From Trichuris trichiura (taxonomy: Eukaryota > Nematoda > Enoplea > Trichinellida > Trichuridae): a DNA stretch of 64,000 nt. The stretch spans positions 806,001 to 870,000 of the forward strand of contig JBAJFE010000023.1 in the NCBI GenBank assembly GCA_037903355.1. Reading direction: 5' to 3'. Below are positions 23,214-36,310 of the stretch, in pieces. Below the pieces are notes generated by a model. That model made no database searches and was not told where the DNA came from. It saw nothing but the letters and a program-made list of their open reading frames with translations. A program made the position numbers and the translations under genes. How positions within the stretch are numbered: the stretch's first letter is position 1; each line of letters begins with the position of its first letter.

Positions 23214-24290
23214 CGCAACAGCGAATGCAACGCGAGCGCGCGCGCGTCCAGTAACACTTTTTGCTAATGAACGTTGAGGCAGCCGGCTGTAGATGGCGCT
23301 TGTGCCTTGTCAACGACGAGCCGGTTACAGTCATCACTGCCGCGACGATGGGCGCCGTTGCCGCCGCCGCCGCCATTCAGCGTCTTTTTTTCCAAAACAT
23401 TCCGACGGATTCTACACAGAGGCGCATACGCGCGCTAACTATTCCAACGAAGTCAGCTTGGTGCAGCAGCTATACTGTGTCAGGCGAGTTTATGTCAACT
23501 TTATGTAAGTTTTGCTTTCTCTCTTTTGCTATGGGCGCCCTGTCTGCAAAACAAACGATGAATCATCTCTATCGCGGGCACCCATCGGTTGAAAATTGAA
23601 AAATAAACATCCAACCAAACGACAAACGTCATACACACACTCTCTCTCTACGTCGGGAATTTTCTCGGTCAACGATGCTGTTGCTGTTCAACGGATGATT
23701 GATAGGAATGACTTGTTGCCTTTTGTAATGGATCCGCCGCGCGCGCGCACACAAGCCATCTTACGCATTTGACACTTGAAAATATATCCCCATAAGGCAA
23801 AACGTGGAAAAGTGTGTTGGCGCGTATGCAAAATTACTACTGCTACTTTTAATGGACCATCATCTCTTGCCGCGCGCGCGCGAGGTTGAATGATAAAAAC
23901 ACGCCACAGTGAGTAAACGAGAATATGCGTCTTAAGGCCAATGGTGTCCCCTGAGGAAATGAAGTTTTAACTAAATGGCAAAAGTATGCAATACCTGCGC
24001 ACACACAACTCGACTGGGCAACAACGACTACGAAGCTATTTCGTGTTGAAACGAGAGAGGAAGTTTTCTTACGTCTTAGTCCCTTCAAGCGAACTGGAAT
24101 AACAGAGGAAAGAGAGAGAGAGAGAGAGAGATCGAATACGTCTTCGAACGAATGGCGGCCGCCTCCGTTCCAGCAGCTGGCTTTTCCGCCTTGAAGGACA
24201 ACTGTTCCTGTTGAATCATGTTTGACTAAAAAGTTCTTATCGCCCTATGGTGAACACACACGCGCGCGCGCGCACATATACACTGTGGGC
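23214..24290. repeat. Cluster of alternating (CG)n/(CA)n tracts
   Basis: Alternating purine-pyrimidine runs occur near 23233-23246, 23730-23752, 23869-23882 and 24255-24277, with a (GA)n tract at 24107-24131. These are low-complexity, Z-DNA-prone tracts upstream of the galectin. No gene is recognised in this stretch. Confidence 0.7.
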
Positions 24291-26596
24291 ATCTTAAGGC
24301 TGCCAAACACGGCCGAGCACGTAAAACCGCAAACTAATAAGAGCTTTGTCACTTTCCGACTTGCGGCAAAAAATCTGAGACGCTCTCTCACACGGATGCC
24401 TTTTTAATCTCTTGTCGAGACATTACGCAACCAGTTTTACGTTCGGGAAAAATGCCTAGTCGAAATATGGCAACAAAAAAAGGAATAATGGGCGCGCCGC
24501 ACCTGCACGCCAACACTTGCGTTTGGGCGCGCAGCGGAGACGCGCAAAGCTTGTTCCACTTTTTGGATATTATCCCGAAAAGTTTTGGCCCTAAGCCTAA
24601 GGCAACAACGACGACGACGAAGCAAACAAGTTTTGCCCTATTTGGTCTGCTCACTCCCGTCGCGCCCACTTGTCACAATGCGTCGCGTAAAAGAGGCGAC
24701 CCCTTTTTTTCGTTTCAAAACGCGTTGCTCCCTCCTTTTCCAACTCCTTATGCAAATTGATAAAAGCGGAGCGCCTTCGTTGAAAACAAAGTGGACGAGG
24801 AGCAAATGTTCGTTGCGCATTTTTCAATTTTGCTGACACACAAAGTCGGTCGCGCGGTCGCATTTTAGAGCAAACCAGTATAAGTAGCGGGCGCGCATTT
24901 GGTGACAGCCTTCTCTTCCACTTGCAACGGACGACGACGATCGAGCATTTGTCATTTGCTTCGTCTGCCGGAATTGACGTGCGAACCGCCACCGCCGCTT
25001 TTCCAAAGGGCCAAAAAGCGACCAATGAAATGCGCTGTCCAAAAAATTCACACTGAAGGAAAAGCCAACTGAAAATTCTTCGCCTCTGCGTACGTGAGAG
25101 AGCTCGAAGCGCATTTCGGTCATTCAACTGTGCCACTTTTATTGTCGTGTTGAATATGAGAAAACCAGTTTTGCTTCGAGAGTGCAGACGAGCTTGCACT
25201 CGTCTTCCACAAAGCCTCAGCGGCACAACATTACGATATATCACAGTTGCATGTCTGCGCTTAGCCTTTTAATGTACGATTGGGCCAAGTTTTCAACTTT
25301 CGGCTGTTTAACCAATAAGAGTCAATTTCTGACGCCCATCTTATTAAGCACTATATATATACCAGCTGGCAAAATGGCAACTAAATATCCAAGCAACTCG
25401 TGGTGGCATTGCCATTTTAGGCCAAAGCAACTCATCGTTGTCGTCACCGCCTTAAAACCTGTTGACAGTTTTTGCCGGTTGAACTACATTTTGCTTGGAC
25501 GTTTTGGCCGACTGGAAATCAGATAAGAAAACACTGATCTCCTTCGTAGGCGACAAGGTGAACAATGGCCGCGCGGCCAATGGTCAAATAAAGACATTTG
25601 CGTCAATGCGGACATCATTTTGCGCATTGGCAATCGTTCTAACGCAAATCAATGCAACAACCGCTGCCAACCTGCTTTTTTCACCTTACATCAACTATTT
25701 GCAAGCGCTCGTAGTTGTGATGGTGATGGTCACACGCAAGTTAACTGTTGTGACCAACAGCCATCGATCGATCGTTGCTTGCCCGTAAAAGGAGCAACGA
25801 CGTCAGCAGCAGCAGCAGCAGCAGCAGCGAAGGAAGGAAATGATTAATAGGCCGAAAAGAGGAATCAGACCGAAGAAGGAAAGTTCGCTCGACGTGTTCT
25901 CGCTGACGCTTTCCGACTTGGCCCGTCCGTCGTTGCGACCGCTTTTGGTATTCGCCTCTCAATATGCAAATTAATTCTTGAAAATGCCGCCTCAAATGGC
26001 GTTCTGACGACCTGAAGACGCTTATCAAAATGACCATAAACCAAAACCAACAAAACATGGAAGAGAAGCAACGTAAACCTGCATCCTTAAAAAGATGTAT
26101 CAGCGCTTCGTGTTAGCTTAATTAGTATGCGCTAAAGGCTGTATATGCCTCCGAAAGAATCGAAAAGGGGACGTCTTAGTCGGTCCGTCCGTTTTGAGGA
26201 AGAAACAAGGGGGAAAAAAATAAAAATTTCGAACTTTCGGAGCTTACGAGTCCCATCGCCAACGTATGGAGCGGAGATGAACCCATCCGCACCTTTTACG
26301 CTGACAAAGCGACCGTTAGCTACCCTATATTCTAAACTGATATTTCTTCTTCGTTTCTTCGCTTCAAGCGGCAGACCATAACTCATCTACAAAGAAATAT
26401 TAACATGATACTTTTGTATACGCTTTGGTCTTCTTGTAACTGCATCGCATGGGACTCGCGGAGATTTTGAATATGCAAATTTATGCATATATTTAATTGT
26501 TAGATAACTCCCTATAAGTAAGCAAACAATTCAGCTGTTGAGTAGTTTCTTTTTTAAAACGTTATCCGCCTCATTTACCAATGATCCGTCCGAAAA
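24291..26596. other. No gene recognised; overlapping open frames on both strands
   Basis: A CpG-rich stretch where stop codons are scarce, so long frames overlap in opposite directions, including a 197-codon minus-strand frame from 25244. None has an ATG start with recognisable domains or splice sites. A (CAG)n run near 25805-25828 and a second CA/CG tract are present. Confidence 0.4.
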
Positions 26597-26635
26597 TGAC
26601 GTCACCTCGCGTCAGTTTCCGCTTTTGTGACGTCA
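26597..26635. promoter_or_regulatory. Pair of perfect CRE palindromes
   Basis: Two TGACGTCA words at 26597-26604 and 26628-26635, flanked symmetrically as AAATGACGTCACC and GTGACGTCATTT, form an inverted arrangement 31 bp apart. CREB/ATF-type bZIP factors bind this word. No gene start is recognised nearby, so function is unassigned. Confidence 0.35.
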
Positions 26636-26639
26636 TTTC

Positions 26640-27930
26640 AAAGCTCAAAAAAGGCCATACGCTTCAGTCGCGTTCATTGGGCAAAGAAGGCGAACTCGTT
26701 CGTTTGCTCAGGCTGAATTTGCGTAAATTCGATTTTCAAACTCTTTCTCGCCGACGCTCTCTTTTTCTGCAACGCTGACAAACTGAGCTACGCGAGTCTT
26801 TTTTAAAATTGCTTCGGCGCGGGATGGTATACAAAAGAAAACAAAACAAAAAAAGTAAAGAAAAGAACAAAAACTAACTTTGCTAACATATAAGCTAATA
26901 TGTTTTCTTTTTCTTAGCGCTCAGTTCTGCGTCCTAAAGAAAATGATTAGCGTTTAGGACTTCAACGACGCAATATCTGCCATATTGCCATAGCAACGCT
27001 CGGTAATGGAAAGATCGAAATCTCAAAAAGACCATTGGAGAACAATCGGCATAAGATATCGATCGCTATCCGATTCGACCAAGCAACACATGGGACCCCA
27101 TGTATTAATAGTTCAAAGGAAGGCCAACTTGTCGCTCTTTCGGCCATAGGCGGCAAGACAAAAAGCAAAAGAGATTATTGGCTAATTATTCAAGGCAAGC
27201 GCGCGCGCGAGTTACGGAGGGGCAAAGCCAAAGATGTGCCATTCGTTCGAGGGCAGCGCCATTTCGACTTCACCAAAAGGGAACCGCCAATTAAACGTCG
27301 ACCATCGATCGCCCGTTCCCAAAAGTCCTATTCGTCTAACCGAAAGCCTCCAAGACGAACCAAATTGCCCACCGCGTATGGCTGCTCCTCGCGGAGATAA
27401 TGCTTTCTTCGTCAAAGTTATTAATTCGACTTTTAGCTCAAATTTGCATAACGAGTCGACAGACGCCAACTAGAGACCCGCTCGAAAAAAGTTGAAAAAA
27501 CAGCCATCCAACAAGCAGTCTGTTTTGAGTAAATTTGAAAGTGCGACCGAAACGTCCCTACATTGGCTTCGCTTTTCGGGATTGCAATCACGCTTGAACA
27601 AGTCGAACTCTCCATTTACAGCCTCCTTGCCAAGATGACGAAATGTTTAAAGGCGCGATCGATTTTAACTGCGCAACTTCGACCGCGGCGAATCAAACGC
27701 TATTGAACCGCCCTGTAAAAAAAAAATAGGAAAGTCTCCTTCCCTTTGACAGCGGAGAAACAAGGAAAATACAAAGCAGCCAATGGCCGCGCGCTGCGGG
27801 CAACCAATCAGGAGTGGCTCATGGAAATTTTAAAAGCTGCCAAGATTTTGAAAAGACGGCCAATAAATAGGTGCTAAAGAAGTCGTCTGAGCAGCGAATG
27901 CTTCAAAGCATTTGCTGCTCGTAAAGCAAA
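26640..27930. other. No gene recognised
   Basis: Short overlapping frames on both strands (up to 121 codons) without domains or convincing splice sites. No RNA gene or tandem repeat noticed. Confidence 0.4.
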
Positions 27931-27933
27931 TGC

Positions 27934-28318
27934 TTAAGCGTTAAGGACAGGGTAAGACGAGTGGTTATATCTTATGGTGATGCTGAGAAGCGGCTCTTTT
28001 GCCAACTGCTCATATATTATAGGTCCATCAAGGAGGGACGGTCCAGTTTTCGTCCATGGCGTCTCCATCTCTTCTCTTAACGACCTCAATGAATCGACGG
28101 AGGAAATATTTGAGAAGAATCGATTGCAACCTGAGACCGGCTGCCAGTTGCGCTTCGCAATTTTGCTCAACAACTCATCGGCTGGTTGGAACAAAGGCGA
28201 AAAATCTCGCGCATCGCCGCCAACTGGCACAGAAACTTCATTACTGCTTTGCTGGCAACTTGTGGCACACACGTCGAACGAGTTATTCAATTTTCAGCAA
28301 GACTTGCAAGCCCGCTGA
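27934..28318. other. Two opposing open frames, possibly one real exon
   Basis: The plus strand has an ATG frame of 114 codons (27974-28318, MVMLRSGSFANCSYII...). The minus strand has a 118-codon open run (28290-27934, ending PVLNA). Both have balanced protein-like composition, but they overlap, so at most one is likely real. The plus-strand frame has a true ATG; the minus-strand one has none near its start. I recognise no family. Confidence 0.2.
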
Positions 28319-29889
28319 ACCAAAAGCAAAAAGGAAAACCTAAACAAGCGTGCCGCCGCCGCCAACGCTGCTGCTGCTGCTGCCGCCGCTGCTGCTCTGC
28401 CAATTTCAACATTTCAAACCTTCCGCAGCCATAATACCATCATCGCTTTCGAGCAGTTTCAATTTGAGCTGCCGATATTTATCGATCACATTGACGTTGC
28501 CATTCCGTTATCTCAATTCGTTCTTGATGGTGAGACGGAGACACACAGAGAGAGAGAAGGAAAGAAAAAGTATTCAGCTTAAGAAACTTTCCGCTAATAC
28601 AAAGCACAGCACTTACGCTAACGAAAGTCAAATACCGACTTCTTAAGCGACAGAGTATGACTACCACTGCCTAATGGAACAAACAAGTAACGCCCATCGG
28701 ACCTAAGAGAGACGATATCACTGTGTGTATACCGCAGGCGCTGCAGGAATGTATGCAAATGAGCAACCAACTGTTCAAAGCTCTCTTTGACAAAGATGCC
28801 ATTATGGCAACAGCATTTTGCCTCAGAAGAACTTCAACACTCGATAATGCATTCAAGAGCTTAGCTGAAATAATGGACAAAAGAGCGTGCGGCTAAACAA
28901 ACAAGCTTGCGCTGACGCGTAGAGTTACAATACTCGCAAGCGGATGCATTTGGCACTTTGCCAACAAACTGTTTAGTCTGGCTGATCTGGCTTGGCAAAT
29001 AGCCAAAATAGCAAAACTTTGGGACCATTTTCTAACACTCGGAGTGACGCGCGCCTACTATCGCCTGCGCTTTCTCAGCTGTCAAGAAGCAAAAGACAAA
29101 GTTTCGATATAGTGCACAGAGAACTTACCGAATAGCGGCGAAAGGCGATCGAAGCAGCTGGCGCGCTAAAACTGCCAGGTGAACGAACACTGGGCGACTA
29201 CAACGACGATGACAACGTTTCACAGTAAACGATGAGCAAGTAAGCAGCGTATGTCAACGTGGCAGGCAGAGATCAACGTTCGCGAGCGAATCGTTTTCTT
29301 TGCAGCTTCGACACGGCGAGCAGGCAAATAAGCGACCTACCCAAAGTGACAAATGAAGTTTTAAAATCCTTAAACAAAAAGTTGCCCCCTTCTCGGCGTC
29401 GACACATCGCCTTGAAAGGCCATGTCGTTCAACGTTGATTTATGGCCACTCTTCCCTGCGGATGTCGACAACCTTGGAAACAGAGAGAGAGAGATTGAAG
29501 GTCGACAAAGCTTTCGGGAAAATATTTGTTTCTTTTCTTTCCGTAACGGGTCGACCCGCCAACAACGACGACGAACAGTTTTGAAAATGAAGCGGCGAAT
29601 TGACGACTTTTCAAGAAAACATGTTGCTAACAATATTGCTGCGTCATTACGATGCCGCTATCAAAACTACCATTGCCGGTATAAGACGGGGAAAGGGATC
29701 GTTTGAACAAAAATATAGGAGCCTTTTCTTCGACTCTTCGAACGAATGATTTCTCAAAGTTCTGCCTCATTTCGCAAAGACGGTAATTGATTAACCAGCT
29801 TACAACGACGCCAAAAAGAGACAATTTTTAACCGGAAGCTTTTCGTCGCTTTGCTACGTAAACTAAGCCGTACGGATTATTGGAGAACG
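28319..29889. other. No gene recognised
   Basis: Contains a (CTG)n/(CCG)n-like run near 28350-28400 and a short (GA)n run near 28545. Frames of fewer than 100 codons lack support. Confidence 0.4.
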
Positions 29890-30720
29890 TAAATAAGATT
29901 TCCCCTGAAGCAATCGAACCGCTTGCGCACTTTCGAAAATGCCAACTCTTCCCATTGAAAAGCGAAAGGACACCGATCGATGCATCGCGACTTTCCTTTT
30001 CGAAAAAAGGGCCAAAGCGCTGAACAGGATGGACAGCCGCCCCCAAATACACCTATACGCAAAGCGGCGTACAGCGAACGTAGACAGGGTGCGCTTGGGC
30101 GACCAGTTTTGCCTTTTTCGAGTTGGTTTAAAAACAGGCAAGCGCAGCAGCCCGCCATTGTACAAATTTTGACAAAAAACATTCCGATTCTATTTTACGC
30201 CTGCAAAGCAACCTTAATGGGTGCGCATCCCCTTTGATACCTCTTCGCGCTGCCGCTTCCAAACTAAACTACAAAACAATATATTGTGTTAAATTTCGTA
30301 AAGTTTCGCTGAATCGATGCGAGCCTGTTGCGGAATAATCTGTCGAAATTAGTTCGCTTCAAACGCGTTTGGAATTCGCGGCCTGAAGGCATCTACAAAC
30401 GGACGCCAAAGCTGGCAGTTCAAATTTTCAAATTTTTGGCAATTTACCAACTACTACGCTATTAACTCGTTGTCTGTAAAAAATTTTGCATAGCGTAGGA
30501 CACTTCCCACTAAAGCGGCCGTAGTATCTGTTGACGAGCGATAAATTTTTGCAAACAAAAAAGATAAGACGCTTTGCGACCAATGCCGCAAAGCCAACGT
30601 CATCGAGCGGTCGTTTGCCTTTTTAGACAAACCGTTTTAAATTTTAGTCTTAATAAGGAAAACGCTAAGCTATTTTGACGCCACCAATCCGTAAAAGGAC
30701 AATTTGTCCGGTTGATTAGA
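29890..30720 (+). repeat. Repeat B, uninterrupted copy
   Basis: About 0.83 kb that recurs at 38250-40918, where it is split by a Tigger insertion. Shared words include ATCGAACCGCTTGCGCACTT, AAACTAAACTACAAAACAAT and ATTAGTTCGCTT. This copy keeps the empty TA site (30282-30283). Reading frames are broken in both copies. One short stretch reads VWNSxPEG, reminiscent of the tail of non-LTR reverse transcriptases, but this is weak. Confidence 0.85.
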
Positions 30721-32899
30721 AACAGGCTCAATTTGGGGGCTTCGCAAACAATACTGTCGAAAAATGGCGGGAAATACCGGCAAGAAATTGAAGCCTCCAA
30801 ATGGAATTCGAATTAAACCACTGATTTATGCACTGTTTACGTCGAAAACGTAAGAAGGCAAAAGCGCATCCACAATTGCAACGTTGCTTTAAGAAATTAC
30901 ACTGAAAGCATGCACAGCTTTGCCGTACGAAAAGGCAGTCAAGCGCGCATCGTTTTGCCGACGAAATTGCTATTATGATTTATTAGAGCCGGGCGTTCTA
31001 TTCGACTTCGTTTGATCCTTCAGATGGCCAAACGCGTACGAGGATAGCCCAATGGAATGTTTGAATTTCTAAACCTATTCAAATTCAAATTTCCCCAGCT
31101 TAAAAAAACAGAAAAACCTTACGTTCAAACTACGCAACTCCAAAAAAGGAACAATTTCGCGTACAAACCGCGTAGAATGATCAAGTACGGAACAGAGCCG
31201 CGAAAGCGGACGGCTTTGATGTCGAGAAGGCGATTACGTTTGGGAAAGCCGCACTGGTCAGGCCGGATTGGCAAGATAAACATCAACTTAGTTGTTCGGT
31301 AGAATGGCACCCAGTTTGGTCATTGAAAATAAAACGACAAAGGATATACCGATGGACAATCAATGCTGCTCTCCATTCCAGGCCATCAGTCAATTTAGAC
31401 GCGTTTACTTCAAACTTTATTAACGTTCCACCAAGTGAACAATGGACAACCTACTAATGATATTCTATCCTTGAATGGAGAAATGATCGATCGAACGGTC
31501 AACAAATTTAGTACACTCGTCCGTCTTTTCCTTCATTCATAATACTTAGGTGAAACAACCTCTTCTAACAGTTAGTCGACGAGAAAAAAATAAGTCACGG
31601 AAAAGGGAAAACGCTGAGCGCCCAATCTTTGTCGTTAGACGGACTTCTTTCTTTTCAAATACGCAACACCCCATCGAGATAGTATAACATTAATAACGAT
31701 CACTTGTTGCAGGTAGTAATCAAGAAAAATAATGCATACCGTCCACCGGCTGCTGCTTAGGTTGAAACTGTCAGAAACAGTGGCCTATTTCTTCAATCAT
31801 AATTCGTTTTCTACTCCCTTTCGGAGCAGTCTCGCCCATGTCCTCTCTCTCCAAATAGGACGAACAATTGTCCCACTGTTTAATAAACAAACGGCGGCCT
31901 GGAAAGATTACCAAGCTGAGATTGAGCGCCTGCTCCAAGTGATTCCCAATGGGCGCCCCGAAAGAATAGAAAGGGGCCACTGGACGTAATAGGGGCCTCC
32001 CGAGGGAACTCTGATCGGTGGGAGCTCCAACAAAAAGCGGCGTGCCAAGAGGGGCCCTAACGCCCCTCTACGTAAAACGTAGTCAACAGAAAAACATGAA
32101 GAAATATGCTAAAACAATGCGCGGGTGCACAAGTGTTTTAAAATTGTAAAACACTTGTAAGGATAAGTTGAAACAGCATTGCTTACTCAACACGGCAGCT
32201 TCCCGCGCGTTCATTAAACGAACTAGAATAAACAATGCTGCCGCAATTCATTTGCTTCAAACTTTGAAAGTCTATTCAGCTATTCCCGCAGCTGAATGAG
32301 CTTTGCACTAGTGTAAGCAAGGAAACGACGCGGCAACTAGTTAAGGATAAGTAAAAATTCAAAGCGAAAAAGTATTCGCGGGATGTTGCCCATAAATTAT
32401 CACTTTTTGAAAGGCGTAGCGGAAAGTCGGCGTTGGATACTGACGCCGATTTCTCAATGTTCACCCAGCAAACAGCGAAACCCGGCAAAAAAGGAAAAAA
32501 CCTAGAAGAACGCCGCCCAGATGAATTGGATTATTCTCAGAAACTGCGAAGGTCGAGTGACTCAACGGCTGGACCCACAAACACCGTAAAAACCTATACT
32601 TCCATTATACCATAGGTCCTGCGCGGTAAAGTTTCTTTAAATCGACCTCAAAGATCATAGCGTAAGCCCCAAAAGTAGTTAAAAATATGTTTCCATGTTT
32701 CGCTGAAAATTTTACACACACTTGAGAGGACCCGTTTATCAATGCCATTGGCCATTCCGCCTATTTAACGGCTTTCTCATCGCTACAATATTACCTATTC
32801 CGAAACCTACGTATATTCAATGCTGGAAATACTTACAGCAAGCTTTTGAACTCTTGCGGCAACAACCGTTACTGGAATGATAAGGAAACGCGTTTGAAA
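30721..32899. other. Spacer with one 85-codon ORF, no gene recognised
   Basis: A plus-strand ATG at 31732 opens 85 codons to 31989 (MHTVHRLLLRLKLSETV... ending ERGHWT). It matches nothing I know. It is followed by a GC-rich patch (31990-32080) with GGGGCCCTAACGCCCC. A 12-bp-arm hairpin around ACAAGTGTTTTA lies near 32130-32160. Confidence 0.3.
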
Positions 32900-33333
32900 A
32901 AAAGTTGAATTTATCCTCCCGTTCTGATGGTGAAAAATTTTGGTAAATAAAAGTTCGAATTCGAACCAACCGATAGCCCAACAAGAATTCACTTATTTGA
33001 AGGAAGACAGAGAATCAGTCTGTATCATAGCAGAAGCTAACGGAAGAGGAACTATTTCGCAGCGTTACGGAGAAGGACCACAAGTACAATTTTTTTCCTA
33101 TTGCCATTGCCTAACTGCATCCTCCGCAACTAAATGAAAGCACAACAAAGGCGATTGTTTCGGCATACGTAGGGAAACAAGCATAGCGCTCAATGGATAT
33201 ACTGCGCACAAAACAACATCGCATTACGGCATGAAGCAGTGATACATCTTTAACAATTTCAATAGAAGACGTTTTTCCTGTCAAAAAAATTTTTAGCTGC
33301 TCTTTGACCCGTACTGGTTAAAGTCCCCACAGT

Positions 33334-33508
33334 CATACTGTAAGTCTACCGCCTACCCTCTTCTCCCTTTATCTAAGCTTACGCCTAAACAAAAGATTTC
33401 CATTTTGGCTTAAGCCTCCATAAGGGAAGAACAACATAGCCGGCATCTTTGCTAATAAAGGCACCACAGATTAGCCGAGTTTTTGACGGAAATGAACCTG
33501 CATTTCCA
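33334..33508 (+). mobile_element. Foldback MITE-like element inside repeat A copy 1
   Basis: Starts at CATACTGTAAGTCTACCG and ends at GGAAATGAACCTGCATTT. The centre is a decayed palindrome (CTTCTCCCTTTATCTAAGC opposed by GCCTCCATAAGGGAAGAA). It corresponds to the much better preserved element at 42766-42948 in copy 2. Confidence 0.75.
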
Positions 33509-36151
33509 AGACGGTGGGGCCCATAACCTAGAAGACTCGCAGAAATGGCTAAATGAAATTTCTAGCACTCGTTGCTGAATTGCAAAGTGAAATACTGAAG
33601 ATGCCAAACTACATAAACATAAACACTGAATACAGGACGTTTGTTGCTGCACTACACTGAAGATAGTGACAAAAAAAAATAGCAGCCACGCAACGAAAAA
33701 AAATAGAAGCATATCAACTTCAAAAAAATGATGTTAATTTCTTCTATTTAACGCTAAAAAATTGCACAACCGCTAACGTATGACAGCAGCATTGGCGCAG
33801 CATTACGCAACTCTTACCACGCGAAGAACCCTGTAAACCATTACGCGAAAGGCAAAAAGAAAATGAAAATACTGCTACGGACAACCGACAGCCCAAAGAC
33901 GCAATCGAAAACGCCCGAAAGCTACCTCCCTAAACGTTTATCTGCTCATCGCGTAAGACGTTCTTTATACTACTAAACTATGAACAAAAAAGCTATAGAG
34001 AATTTCGAAGAAAACAGGTGCGTTTTTAAATCAACCACCCGACGCGCTATAGGCTTCCTGCAGACTAACCGTGTTTCTAACGAAAGCGAATGCTCAACTC
34101 AAACCAAGCGACTGAATTATCGTCATTACCATTTTCAATAATTGCTACAACTAATTTTTGAATAAAGAAAACGCACATACCTTCCCTGTGCCTCTTCGAA
34201 CAGCCAAGACGATGAAATAAAGGGAAGACAGCTCGGAGGAACACAATGTCCACGTTACCTGCCAATCATTTCGAGTACTGTAGCAAGCATACCAACATGC
34301 CCAAATAGAGGATGCTTAACATTGAAGCTTCCTCCGTCGTGATACAACGCTCTCCCGGGATGCTCAAATCTCTGCGCTCGCAAGCAGTAATTTCCGCGCT
34401 GTTTCCGGGCACGCTGGTAATAAAGAAAGCGCAAAAATTCTTCTAAACTAAAAGAACCAAAACAAAAACGTCTGCCACGCGCGTTTTAACGTTCCACCTT
34501 GTGAAAGAAATTAAATGCTCTGAGTGAGAAGGTAAAGGAGCAGAACTCAATTTGAATATCGTATTCGGATGTGCAGGTTGTATCTTCCTTTTAATCGGAG
34601 CACAGTTCCGGCTAGTTTGGACAATTGTTGGCAACGCGTGAGAAAACCTACGGCGTTACGACATTCTGCACCAGCGCGTAAAACTGCCTACAAAATTTGC
34701 GAAGTCTCTTCCTGAAAATTTCTTTTGCAAAAACAGCTTACACCATGCACAACCAAAGAACGTTTGGTGATGCAGGCTAGAAAAAAAAGAGACGCCGGCA
34801 TTGCTCCCAACGGCTTAGTACAGGCAGCAGCGAAGCAGAACGGCATTCTGTATAAGATGTTTTGCCACGAACTAAAAACACAAGGAGCTCACAAGAAAGA
34901 CAGACTACGTGAAAAGAGCAACTATCTTTTCTAGCTTACAATTCTAACCAAAACGAACTGCGCTCTTTTGTTCAAACACGCCAACGGCAAAACTACGTCC
35001 CGCCATATCCGCTCACTGGTTATATTAGTACCTGCAAGTCATTTGTTATCGGTAAGCAGTGTCATAGGATGCACCGTGCAAGTCTTTGGTAGGCTCTTCG
35101 GGAGGCAGTGGTTACCACTTGGCGAAGTGCGTTTTACACTAATTCATTGTGCGAAAAAGCAGATAGGTTCATCGATAGACAAGTGGACCAACACCAACGA
35201 TATGGTTACGGACTCAATGCTTTTGGTGGACAACGACAATCCGGTTGACGATATTTGCCCGACCTTCGCCTCTGATCAGTGGTACTACTGCAGGCAATGT
35301 GTTGGGAGTTATACGATATGATGTACTAAGCAGTCGAAGGTGCACTATCGGAGAAGGTATGATAGCGGGAAGCTACGTGCTGAAGAGGGCACAATCCTTT
35401 GGCCGGTCCTACATGCTCCACTAACGCTTAGGGCCGTTCAACAGGACTGTTGCGTGAATGATATTTGGGCACAGCTCCCTAAGTCAGTACTGAACCAGTC
35501 TGGTCTACGAACCCGCTGTTACCCCGATTTGTCGAGGTCAGCATCAACTCCCAACCCACTGCCGTCTGCTCTGCATGTCCTCTTCTTAAATCAGGGCTTT
35601 TGCTTCATCTTGATGATGGAAGTTCACAGTGTAGCCTACCTTATTATGAAGATATTCGGATACCGGACAATATTATGGGAAATTCGCCATGATTAATGGC
35701 TCGTAGAGCTCAGACCGCCTTATGGAACCTTATGAAGACCTTCTTGTTTACACATGTACTGGACGATATGGAAGCTTGATTTGTCGCTCAACCAATGGAC
35801 GAGTAAGCCTGCAAGGTCGACCTCGCCCAAGATGCCGTACAAAGAAAGCACGCACATGCTGCTCCTGCGAAAAAGTTTACGGAACGTTGAATAGCCATCA
35901 CCGGGGTCATTATCCTAGCTTTTACCAGCCGCACTTTCATTCGAAGTCGCATAGTCTTGAGACTGACTGAAATAAAATTTCCGCTCCGAAGTTTTGAATT
36001 TCTTCCGGCGCTATTTTAACAAAATCAGCTATATTACCGCGCGCAAGAAAATTTCTAAGCAATTTTTCATACTTCAAATTGGCTTAAACATAGCCTGACG
36101 TCACTGGCTTTCAAAATGGTGTGTTGCGAAGACAATCTACCAAAGGCAAAT

Positions 36152-36310
36152 AAATGCAGGTTCATTCACACAGGAGAGCCCGCCACTGGGCACAGCCTTA
36201 GCCTAACTCAAAGGCTAACACGTAGGTTTACGTTCTAGGGTTAGCTTGGTTAAGGGTAGAACGGAGTGGTGCGTATTTTTTCTTCAAAACGTATACATTT
36301 CATGACGAAT
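36152..36310 (-). mobile_element. Foldback MITE-like element inside repeat A copy 1 (second)
   Basis: Left end AAATGCAGGTTCATTC (reverse of the AACCTGCATTT box), then a palindromic core of CCTTAGCCTAACTCAAAGG and GTTAGCTTGGTTAAGGG with GTAGAACGGAGTGG. The TACTGTAAG end is not evident, so the right boundary is approximate. It is nearly identical to the copy at 45772. Confidence 0.6.

Noticed and set aside
24651..25244. 197-codon minus-strand open frame as a gene
   Set aside because: No ATG at its start, no recognisable domain, and equally long frames run on the opposite strand in the same CpG-rich stretch, so it reflects low stop density.
30320..30420. Non-LTR reverse transcriptase remnant in repeat B
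   Set aside because: Only a short VWNSxPEG-like stretch supports it. No catalytic motif or further homologous frame was seen, so repeat B is left unclassified.
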